A DNA stretch of 64,000 nucleotides, taken from the NCBI RefSeq assembly GCF_043641665.1, contig NC_092191.1, positions 2,242,001 to 2,306,000 on the forward strand, given 5' to 3'. Shown here in pieces: positions 37,923 through 48,610 of this stretch (position 1 is the stretch's first letter; every line of letters begins with the position of its first letter). Position numbers and translations under genes: made by a program. A model generated the notes under the pieces. That model saw only the letters and a program-made list of their open reading frames with translations, was not told the origin of the DNA and made no database searches. This DNA is from Enoplosus armatus (lineage: Eukaryota > Chordata > Actinopteri > Centrarchiformes > Enoplosidae).

Positions 37923-40900
37923 AAGTGAGCACTTCAATTTCTACTCAAGATGAGTGAATATTTCAGATATTCTAGTTAAGATCACGGTTCCACATGAATG
38001 CAAATGTGAAGGACGCTTCACTTCATGTCCTCTATTAACTTTTCATTTCCAAGTATTCACAGAGATGCCATTCAGTGGAGGAGAATGAATGATATTTGTA
38101 ATTTGGCCTAAATTGAAGCCTGAATTCGAGACATAAGTACAACATTTAGCTAATTTAATTGAGGATTCATCGCAGACTAAATCGGCCACACATCACCTCG
38201 TCCCATTCACACACACACACACCCTTTATCCTGTCTGTCTTTCTCGACACTGTACACCCTTCTCACTGCGTCATCCCTCACTCTCTCACCCCCTTGGTCC
38301 TCCCCCCTTCTCTCACCTCCCTCTCAGGGTCAGCTGAGCCACGTCCTTGTGATTGATGCCCCATCCAGACCTCAATCTTTATGCCATTACGCGCCAATTG
38401 CGGTGAGTAATTTGGGCCGCAGTCTGAGGACGAATGACCGAGTCAGCCTGAGGGGGGGGAGCAGCATTACAATGCACGCTGCTGTCCGCCGCCTCCCGAC
38501 ACACACACACTCAACCAAACCACCAGCCAAACCAGCCAGCCTCTATGACGCCGTGAAGAATGTCGCCCCTGTAAGCGCCGGCCTCCACAGTCCCAGCATG
38601 CACTGCTCTGTCATTAGTGGCCTTCTACGCTAACAAATAGGGCCCTTTTTTTGCTCTCAGCACACAGAGTGCAAAGACATGAAGGATGAAAGAGACGGAG
38701 TGAAGCTATTGATGCACTGCATCAGCTTGATTATGTGAGCCGTAACCACGGAGACCTCGTGGACGCCTGCAGGAGGGTCAGCTGACGGGTCGAGGTGACC
38801 GGTTTGTGACTGAGAGATTTTTCCATTCAGGAGGAAACATGTTGTGTCCCACTGTAATCGCTGTTCCTTCTTATTCTTTCTATTTATACTTACTGTATTG
38901 GACTGTAGCTCTGTCATTAATGGATTTTCTGTGACTCACTGTTCAAAGTTTTTTAAAGAAATGTAACCTGGAACCTAGATTTGCACCTGGGTTTAGTTTT
39001 CGAAAAATAATAATAATAAAAAAACACAAAACATTTTTCTTCACTGTTCCAACATTTCATTGACGTCTTACACTGACTGAAATGTTCATATCCAAGACAC
39101 CATGTTTTCTGTTGTTGTTATTTTCATCTTTACCAGCGTCAGTTTAGCAGTCCTATAATCTGCCTGCAGTCACCGTGTGTCTGTTTCATTTCCATCAGGA
39201 GAAACGTGCTGCAGCTTCAGAAACGATGCCAATTCAAAAACACATGCATGAAAATCCAAAACAAAATACAACGACGGAAACGCAAAAACCCCCAAAAAAC
39301 ACGCCGACAAACAGAAAAACCGCTGGAAGTGCTCTGGCCTGTAGGGGGCAGCGCTGAGTGGAACAGCTTGATCTCTGAGAGAGATCAGACGATAGACGGT
39401 GTCAAACCGGGAAGAAAAGTGGAGTAAAGAGGCGACATATAAAAAGGTGTTCTTTTTTTTACAACATTGTAAAAGAGCCTGAAATGACTCAGCCCATTAT
39501 TGTCCCTGTTACTGTCTGTTTTACAGCAGAATGGTTAAAGAAAAAAGTTCAATCATTAGAGTTGTAAACAACCTGCCTAATGAAACTATGATTGTAAAGA
39601 ACCAAAGATGATTACGACAAACACATCGATTAGTATTCATAAGCTGTTTGTCATAGTGACATGAATTGGCCTCACAGGACTTCGCTGCGTCGCACAGCGA
39701 TTCCCTCGTGATGCATTAATAGCTGTTAATTCATGCTGGTGTCAGGAGGCCCAACGTGTTTATGTGAAGTTTTATGACCTCCTCTTATAAACTGTCCATT
39801 AATGAATAGAGCTTTGGTATTGATAAAGTATAAAAACAGATATATAATATCAGAAGGCTTGTTATGAGACTGCAGCATGAGAGTCAATTCTAATGACAAG
39901 TCCGGTTCAGTTTTATTCGGGTTATTATTCATATGTATCACCTGTCCTAAAGACCCTTGAGGCTGAAGTCAAGGTGCTTACTAGAACTACAAATCCCCAC
40001 AACAGGGCCACACAACGCAAAGTCTTAAAGTAAAAATTTAAAGAAGCTAACACCTCAAATGTAGTCATTTGGACACTGTGACGAAGAGCCTGAGCAGGAA
40101 ATCAGTGTCAGAAGTTTACAAAACCCACAGTGGACATTTTGCCTCTGTCCGCATCTGACAAGAAGAATGAATTTGCTTGATTTACTGCAGGACTTTGAGG
40201 ACTTTGACGGGTCAATTGTAGTTGCAGTGTAGAGGAGCAGAGGGATGACGCTCATTCTTGTCAATTTCAGGAATAATGAAATTTGCAGCTACGACCAACT
40301 GCCATTCTTTCTTCTCCTCAAGTCACTCCATTATTACTGCACAAAGGCCAGGTAATACCTGCTCAACAGCTTCATTCAACCCCGCCATTCAACAGTAAAA
40401 AAAAAATTAATAAGCTCAAGCTCTGCATGTGAAATGCAGCCTGCTATCAAAAATCCAATTCCCCACATCCACCGAATGTAATATTTGATAGCTGTCTTTA
40501 CAGTTCTGTCTTGAAGCTGCGGGGATTTCACTCCAGGGTTGTGTAATGTATTTGTGTGACACTATTAGCTTTATTTTACCCTCGGAGCATGTGCTGTTTG
40601 AATCTGACAGGAGGGGAAAAAAGAGACGCGCATTTGTGGACATTTTATCTGGACAAAGAAAAGATAGAGGTGGATGGTTATTGAATTTTAATTGAAATAT
40701 TATCATTATATGTTAGGTCACAGTGCTTTGACATTTTCACATTTTTCGTCTTTTTTTTTTCAAGCCGTTGACACATAATTAACCCTTTTCCTCCTCCAAG
40801 CCCATCTCACACCTCGTGTCCACGTCTCTGAACAGTGAAGTTCAAAAGAAAACTGCAGGTATGTAAATGTGTCGACAGCTGCACTTTGTGTGCACACTGG

Positions 40901-41054
40901 GGTAGTAAAAGCTAGAAGGGGTTTGTAAAGTGGACAAAGCTGAAGGGTAAAGCCTCTTAATGCAAATATACAGTCATTATTAATATTACGAATATTATGA
41001 AGAATGACATGATGTATCGTGCCCTAATTTAACTAAAAGGTTGCTTCATGTGTC

Positions 41055-41293
41055 ATTTGTAATGACACAGAATATTTTGATGATCAATTACCCTTCAAAT
41101 AACTGATAATAAATGTCTGGCATTCAAGATTGTGAATTGAATAATATTTGGTCTGTTGTTCAGACAAAACAAGTAATCTGAAGATGTCACCGTGGTAGCC
41201 AACTTTTTAAACTTTTTTACAGACTAAATGGTTAATCGAGAGATTGATTGAAAGACTAATAGATAATGAAATATCGTTGTTAGTTGCAGCCTA
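41055..41293 (-). repeat. AT-rich interspersed repeat, minus copy
   Basis: Read on the - strand it starts ggctgcaactaac, then gatatttcattatctatta, ctcgattaaccatttagtct, cagattacttgttttgtctg and gccagaca, ending near gataatt/atcaaaatattc. It is the same family as the + copy at 32183 but keeps more of the far end. It is non-coding and heavily diverged. Confidence 0.65.
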
Positions 41294-43439
41294 AGGTGCA
41301 CGTGTTATCACTTAAACAAGGATGCAAAAATAACCGGCTCTGTATCAAAACCTAACGTGGAGATGTGCACATTTATTAGCAGTAAAGACTTAAAGAGCGC
41401 AGTAGACAGAATGCTGACAGGAACTATGAAAACAGGGCATTTTACACCCGTCCGCAAATCACTGCACTGATGCTTTCCTCTTCTACTTTTCTATTTCATC
41501 TTAACAACTGAGCAGTTTGTGCGTATTCTTTATGTGCTTGCTGTGACCGAGCAGTTGTTAATGGATCTCCTCGGGGTGATGTAACTTGCATGTAAGTATG
41601 TTTGTCACCTTAATATTTCCCTTGCCTGACCTTTATGATGTTTGAGGACTCTCTCTGACTACCTAAGAACTGGATTGGTTAAAGCAGAGGAGAAAAAAAG
41701 TACATTCAAGATGTACTCAAGTATCACAAAGTAAAAAGTACTTATTATAAACACTGACTCAGACTCTTGCAACAAGTGATGTGGCATTTATGGCCACTTC
41801 CCAAACTAAATACGTTCTTGGCAAATGTGGTTCTACTTTAGTCCCGGTTATTACGGTGCAGTGTATTAGAGCTGGAGGACGTGCATTTAGTCTAATGGCC
41901 GTGTTGAAAGATAATGCAGAATTATGACTAGAAAGTAATTCAAATGTCAGACTCATTTTCTGGCATTTTCTGGCGATGATGTGCACACGTCAGACCATTT
42001 TCCTGTCACCCTTTCCTGTTTTACATTAATGTTTTATTCATAATATCAAAAATGCGTTAGTAGATGTCCTCTATGTCCATGACTATCAACACCACTTTAC
42101 ATGACACACCGAGCCGTAAATGGGCCCGTTTAAGCCGTCACTTCTCCCTTCAATTCATGGACATTTTCCATGAAATGATAGAAGAGTGCGTTTAATAATA
42201 TATAATATATAATAACTTTCCAGCTGTGAGCCTGCTCATGGTCTCCCGTTTTAATAACACCAGTGCCTTTTTGTATACAACATTTGGACATTAGGGTATT
42301 ACTTTGGAAATGATCATTTAGTAGTAAATCTGCTTGAGGTATTAAGATGTTTCTTATGAGATGCCAAACCTTTTATACAATCTTTTCCCACTAAGAGTGT
42401 TTGAATGATTCAGGTCAAAAACAACCCGAAACTGTGGCTTTTATACAAACACCAGATCTGTCAATATGTTTCCTGGTAAGTCACGAGCACTTCTATAGTG
42501 TCTCTTTGTGGTTTTGTGCAGCTACACTCAGTGGATCAACACTCGGTGGTCTGCCTGGTCCTGTTGAGACTCTGGTCCTGGTTGTGGCTGCACCCCTGGC
42601 ATCCGCAGCTGCTCCAACTGTAATAAACACCCAACCAACTGTTGGATCTGTCAGTAATGGGCGTGAGTTACTGCCCATTCATACTTTGATTGACACATTG
42701 TGGGTGCTTTCTTTCCTTACAGAGCTGACGAACAAAGTAAAACGTGTCTAACAGGTGCCGCTTTCCAGCATGTCTTTGTTTTTTTCTATGAGGTGACTGT
42801 GTTTCATGATCATTGTTTGTTCTGCAACTGCAAATTGGATGAGAATTGATTTCAGCCTCAGAAAGTCTTCCTGCAACTGTTGTTTAAAGGACTAAATGAA
42901 TGAACAGCTCAACATTTTGGGAGAATTGAGTAAGTAGTTTTATTGACCTTTTTTTTGGGGCCATTTTCAATTCATTCCCCCAAATCTGCTTTCTAGCTGC
43001 AAGGACTCCTTAAAGTAATGTAAAGTAATGTTACATACAAGGTCCACAAGCCTGAAGATCTTCTAATGTCATTCAATGTCAGAGTTGCTTGCAGGTGAAC
43101 CTGGATCCTACAGGATTAACTTCTGCCTATGTCTCCTCATGCAGCTCTGGATAATACAGTATCACAGGGTGCCCGGCTGGCCTGATGTGACCCCTCCTCA
43201 TGCCAGTTGGCCAAACCTGAAAAAGTCGTCAGAAACCTCAGACGACTGTCTTTATCCGGTCTCATCTCTCCGCTCCCCACGCTTCCTTTGGGGTCAGCAA
43301 CATGAACTCGTGAGGTCTTATCAGGCTCTCAGGATCATCATCATCATCATCATCACCTCCGATGACCTGTCCGTCTTCCCCACGTGCCTTTCCTGTTCTT
43401 CTCATCCTCGTTCAGGGAAATAACACCACGTGCAAACAG

Positions 43440-46400
43440 TCTGGGTGATTTAACAGTTTTTAATCATAATTTTTGTACAATAGATTTTACATTTTCACAA
43501 GCTAAGAAGTTAATGATGCCGGATATCTGAGGGAGTCTGCATCTCCAAAAAGCCATTTTTGGTCATTTTTAAACAACAGATGGGATGGAGATGGACAGCA
43601 AATATATTGAACATCTTTAACTCTTTTTTTGTCCAAACGTGGGATCCTTACGTCGGGAGGAGGTGAGCCCGGTGTTGAGGCCTTCTGAGCTCAGAGGAAC
43701 TCTTCAAAGACAGGCGAAGCACTGAACCACCTCTATAAACTTTATCTCATATTCCAGGGATTCAAATATAAAATGATCAGATGTAAGAGAAATGTAATCA
43801 GTCAGTTTGTTGTGAAGCAACAACAACAACCATTTCTCTTTAACTTTCCAACAAAATGCACACATTCAATCTGTGGGAATTTCCCATTTGCCCACCTCTG
43901 GTGAAATGTACCACAAAAAGCCGTCAATGGTACAGTATAGAATATGTCTTTCCTTCTCAATCACCATGCAATGACAATTGCTTTCCTTCTAGTTCTTGTC
44001 ACCATCATGATTTCTGCAGTAAAGCCAAAATAATTACACTAACAGCGCTGAACTGTCTTAAGAAATATGAGCTATCCGCGGCCGGTCCATCTCATTCACT
44101 TCAACTCATCAAAACAGCAAAAATTAGTAAAAGTTAGAAAAATAAGTTCAAATCTTAGCCAAAAAAAAACAATACTATATGTAAGCAATGTCATAAATGA
44201 GGCTATTTAACTACAGTAGGAGAGTTACATTGATATCCTCTTTCTCAGATGCAATAATATTCCATAGTCATGTACATACTGGGAGAAATATACACATAAG
44301 TTGTTATAAAAAAACAATATTTATGCACTCTATGTTGTATCTGAATGTCAAAATAGCTCACAATGCTCTGGAATAGAATATCATCAGACATTTATTTGTC
44401 CAACTTATAGTTTCAGCCAAGTACATACAGTGCATATACCATGTTTATGCTTGGTAAATAACATTTAAGTTCTACTATACATTAATCATCTTCTGAGAAG
44501 CTACATAAACCCAAGCTGCGTGTCAGAAATGCTCCTGTCAAGTGTCCAAATGGCTAAAGTGACCTGCTGAACATGCCACACCGATGGATGTAAACGTCTT
44601 GGTCATGTGTTGTATGGACGTCTGTCTAAATGAAAAGCTTGTATCTCCCGTTGGGAGAATTCAAAAAACCATATGCCTCCATCTGAAAAGCTGATGAACA
44701 CAGATGCGTCTACATCTGAGAATTGAACGTGATTGCGATGCGGTGGCTTATTTATTTTCCCAGCAGTCCTCGGAAGCAGACATACAAAATGCTTTGACCG
44801 TTTACATACAGTACGTAAGTCACACAAAAACGCAACAAGCAACAAGGGGTGTTAAAGGGGAAACTACCAAGAGCCGCTGTATGTATCCAACCAGCTTTAA
44901 GGGTGGTGTCGGATCTTTCACCTTTCCAGAACCACAAATGTGAGAGCAAAAATGCAAGGAAGTGCAATAAATAGCGTTGTAGCTACAGTAGTACCATGGT
45001 GGTATTATTTTGTGGGGTAAAAAGTTCTGTTAGAAAATGCCTGGAACATCCACAGCCGGCGCAATGCGTCTATAGAGTCCTGCTCTTTGTTGGGTTTGAG
45101 GATGTTCACCCAAGATAAGTTTGTCAAACCCAGTCCTCACCCTCAAAGCCATTTCTCTTTTCTCATGTTTGTGTTGTTTGTCTATAAAAGCATCTTCATG
45201 GAGTTCCATTATTATACAGTTTTCCTTATAATGCTGTACTGCCAACTCGCTCGATATAACAATGCTGCTCCTTTATTTCCATGTCTTCTACTGGGATCTA
45301 AATTACAGGCTTTAGCATTGCTTCGTAACATAAACCCTTATTCACCGTTTTCATTTTCAAATGAGCCATAAGCAAAAGTCAGCTGGAGAAGGTTTCCCAT
45401 CAACACACAGAAAGCTGAAGGCCAATTATTCCAAAAACGAGGAGCGACTCTGCCACTTACGGTGCGGTAAACTGCATACATGCTATGCTAGAATACAAAA
45501 CTACGGTAGTGACAGAGTCTAAGGGTGTTGGGGTTTAGCAAATGGTCAAGTTCAAGCGATCGCTCCCTCCCCAAACACGTGTTGACAGTTTCACAATTGA
45601 GGCGATAAGTCGTGACAGAGGATGCTTTGAGCTTTGCAGCGATGGAGGTGTGAGTTACCGTTGAATATACTCTACAACAATAAGCCTATTCTTTTCCTCA
45701 GCTCTTGTTTTAGTGGACGCAGTGCAGCAAAGTACATCACAAGAAGAAATTGTTCAGGTGAAACTGCAGCAGCTTCTCTGTCACCTTCGGGGGAGAAACA
45801 CTGAACATGGCTTGGACTTCTAACAATTACAAGTATGTACAATCACTAATGAGTGGAGTGGATTCAGCCAATCCACAGCAGCGTATAACGTCCTGTGATC
45901 TGTGAGTATCACTCTGTTGGCAAAACCCAGGTGTAAAAAAGGGAGCAGGAAGCCTGGCGCTGTGTGTGTGTTTCTGTGTTTTTGTCTGAATGTGTGAAAA
46001 TGTGCCGTATGTGTTTGTGGGTCTTTGCCTGTGTGCTTTTGCCTGCGGCGGTGTGTGTTCAGTAGGAGCTACAGTAAAGACGGTTTGAGCGCAGATGTTT
46101 TACGTTATTGGTGTTCACCCTGAAAAAAAAAAAAGAAGAAAAAAAAAAAGGCTTTCAAGCGACTCTTTTTTGTCAGGTAAATATCTACGTGGACCTTTCA
46201 TAAAAAAAAAAAAAATTAAATACCAGATCACGTCATTATCAAAACATACACAAACCACAGAGGAGACTGAATAACACCTAAAACGCTGCCCAAGTGATAA
46301 AATGTAGCCGTTACTGAACTGACTGTGACTTTTAAGCGAAAGATCCCACCTATAGCCTCAACACACAAACAGACGTGGGTGAAAACTGATTTGACGACTC

Positions 46401-46825
46401 TGAAAGTCGATGCTAATTTACATTGTGTGTACCTTTCCAAAAGCCACCGGCTGTGGTTTATTGGAATGTAGTCCTCGAGTATTTTCTCATTTCTGCCCAA
46501 GTGAGCAACACAGGAGCTTTAAATCCCTTTTTTTTTTTCATCTAACCCACCCAAAGGGAACACACAGCCAAACTGAGTTAACACGTATAGTGATCACTGT
46601 TTTAGCACACAGCTGCAATGCAAAAAAACAAACAATAAAACAACAAAGCTTCCAAAAAATTCATTAAAAAAAAGTAGGAATCAAAAGAGAGATAGAATCC
46701 AGAGGGAAATAAAAGTACAACAGGTATTACTGAGAAGAAAGGATATCATTTCTTGTTTTGCTTTTTCTTTTATACAAATGTGTGTTTGTCAGTCCGTTGT
46801 AGTTAGTTGCTGTGAAGCTGCGAGG
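43440..46825 (-). other. gfra1: gfra1 3' UTR (extent inferred)
   Basis: Downstream of the gfra1 stop the - strand is AT-rich, with A-runs and T-runs but no recognisable transposon. This continues to an ATTAAA signal at 43458-43463, giving a 3' UTR of about 3.4 kb. Long 3' UTRs are usual for GFRA1. The end point is an inference. Poly-A/T runs lie at 46119-46151 and 46202-46214, and shorter UTR isoforms are possible. Confidence 0.5.
43458..43463 (-). promoter_or_regulatory. ATTAAA poly(A) signal candidate (gfra1)
   Basis: On the - strand, gattaaaaactg places ATTAAA about 20 bases before a possible cleavage site near 43440. It is the most distal plausible signal before the sequence character changes to the (ATC)n and GC-richer stretch at 43080-43430. 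Confidence 0.35.
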
Positions 46826-46978
46826 CTACAAGACGCCCAGCGAGGAGAGCGCCATCAGGCTGCAGTACCACAGCCAGAGCAGCGGGGGCAGCAGAGAGGC
46901 CAGGCCTGCGGGCCGTCTGGAGACGGCCGAGTTCCTCAGGATGGCGTTGGATGTACTTGGACCGTCTATCTGAGGGTC
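46826..46978 (-). CDS. gfra1: gfra1 terminal coding exon, GPI-anchor signal
   Basis: On the - strand the exon opens after acceptor ctctctctcag and encodes 50 residues: DPQIDGPSTSNAILRNS, then AVSRRPAGLASLL, then PPLLWLWYCSLMALSSLGVL, and a TAG stop at 46826-46828. A hydrophilic spacer precedes about 25 hydrophobic residues at the extreme C-terminus. That is the structure of a GPI-attachment signal, as expected for GFRalpha proteins, which lack a membrane-spanning tail. A likely omega site lies in the NSA triplet, followed by a short basic spacer. The sequence bears little resemblance to the mammalian GFRA1 end as I remember it, but this part is poorly conserved across the family. The phase (0) fits the preceding exon. 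Confidence 0.9.
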   Translation of the reverse strand, partial: DPQIDGPSTSNAILRNSAVSRRPAGLASLLPPLLWLWYCSLMALSSLGVL

Positions 46979-48562
46979 CTGAGAGAGAGACAACACAGTT
47001 TCACAGACGTCCCACAAACCCAAAAGGTGTTGTGTTTTCTTCAATGACTGAAGTTCACAGTGTAATAACGATCTGAGCCTCAGTGGCAAAAACAAGCACT
47101 TTTAATGGACATACTTTGACACGCACAGTTGCCCCCAAGGATTAAGTTGCAGCCATTGCAGCCTGTTTTGCGGCCGCTGGCTGAGGCGATCTACTGGACC
47201 AATTCCAACACTTTCTGTGCCTGAATTGTCGTGGAAAATTCAAAAACAGGCTTCTATATAATTGTCGGCTGGTCTGAATGTCCAGATTGTGGCATAAGAA
47301 AGTTTCATGAATCAGCTGTGGCAAGTGCCTCTTTTTCATGACAGCTTTTTTTGTTCATGTATTTAGATCTTTATTTATCACACATTGGAGAAGCCATTTC
47401 ATTGGTGGTGATTTGTTTGCCAGTATCGGCATCTTACACTCTCTGGGACATTAAGTGGACTTCAGGCTGCAGTTTAGTTCATGCATGCAAGATGTGGCAT
47501 TCTTCAAGACTGTTTAATTCAATAATATCACCTATAAAATCTCTTAAATATATTCATCTGGTATGACACAGTATCAAAAGGTTGTTTTTACAACTAGAAT
47601 GCCACAGTGGAAAACTAAAACGTATGTGTGTGTGTGTGTGTGTGTGCCACCAGTATGTGTATATAGAGCTTCACCGCTGGTCTTAGGCTTGCTAATAAAG
47701 CTGCAAGCTAACTGCTGGGTCATCTCCCCCAGACCTGTCCCTGCCTCTATTAAATGCCAGTCCAGTGCATAACATTGTCTTATTATTGTACAATGACATT
47801 TACAGTGAACTTTAAAAGCCGCCAGATAAGCAACAAGCCCCTTTCAGCCTCAAAGGAACTACAAACAACAGGAGTTAACAAAGGAGGCAGAAGGATTGCC
47901 GTGGCGATCCCCATCAGAGGGAGGTGATAGACTTCTGACAGCGAGGTCGGATTAGAGTTTGTGATTATTCGGTAACTCGAGCAACTGCCTTGTGGTCTTC
48001 AATAAAATTGTTTTCTGAGATGAAATGGTAAAATGGTTTGAGGTTTCATCTCCCAACACGAGTTGTGTGCAGGTTTCTACAGGCTGTGATATTTTCCCCA
48101 AATTAAAGACATTCTTTTGACCCAGTGTCCCTATGCCACCAATATATCATATCCAAATGCACTGCAACAATTGGCCTGCAGAGACTTGAAACATGCTTAA
48201 GATAGGCAATAATTTAGTTTAAAAAAGTTTGATTTGGCTGCCTAATAACAGGTACCCTTTTAACTGAAACATAATTGTAACAGAGAAGTAAAAAGGTGAG
48301 GAAAGGTTCACTCTGAGTGCCTCTGACAGGCATTATTGATGAGGGAACAGTAAAATTAACTGGCAACTATTGCTGCCAAGACGGTAAGTCAGTTGGACTT
48401 TATCGTGTCCCACTCAAAGCCGTGTAGTCGCTTTTAATTGACCAGAAGTTAAATTGTAAGTAGAATGTTCTTTTTTTGTGTTAACCCATTTATACATGGT
48501 CTTGTGATTGAATTGTGAATTTCACAAAATGAATTGTATTACATAATTGAGAACAAACTTAC
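46979..48562 (-). other. gfra1: gfra1 last intron (1.6 kb)
   Basis: It is bounded on the - strand by donor gtaagt (48557-48562) and the acceptor at 46979-46980. It includes a (TG)n run near 47625-47645. The + strand frames in it are short and unconvincing. Read-through from the upstream exon meets an in-frame stop after seven codons. Confidence 0.9.
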
Positions 48563-48610
48563 CACACAAAAGACTCCATCAACAGTTGAGTTTGACTTCA
48601 ATTTCTGAGC
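48563..48610 (-). CDS. gfra1: gfra1 48-base microexon after domain 3 linker
   Basis: The exon encodes exactly 16 codons, AQKLKSNSTVDGVFCV. It is flanked by acceptor gttgcag and donor gtaagt on the - strand. AQKLKSN is a signature of the GFRA1 C-terminal region, and NST is an N-glycosylation sequon. Both ends are in phase 0, so skipping this exon would keep the frame and still add the GPI signal exon. It is too short to appear as an open frame and was found by matching the motif. Confidence 0.92.

Larger units (their letters stand above)
36051..43439. other. Intergenic region between convergent atrnl1 and gfra1
   Basis: About 7.4 kb separates the two inferred 3' ends. It contains a 13-base G-run (37533), an inverted-repeat element (37573) and an AT-rich repeat in minus orientation (41055). 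Conserved-looking non-coding blocks lie at 37280-37480, 38340-38640 and 39600-39740. A small spliced-looking ORF (42401-42751) is treated as unproven. A short (ATC)n lies at 43333-43354. The rest (39740-41050, 41300-42390, 42760-43320) shows nothing I can name. Confidence 0.6.

Noticed and set aside
43076..43423. 115-codon + strand frame ahead of the inferred gfra1 end
   Set aside because: No family motif and it runs through an (ATC)n repeat as an Ile run; the composition is not coding-like.
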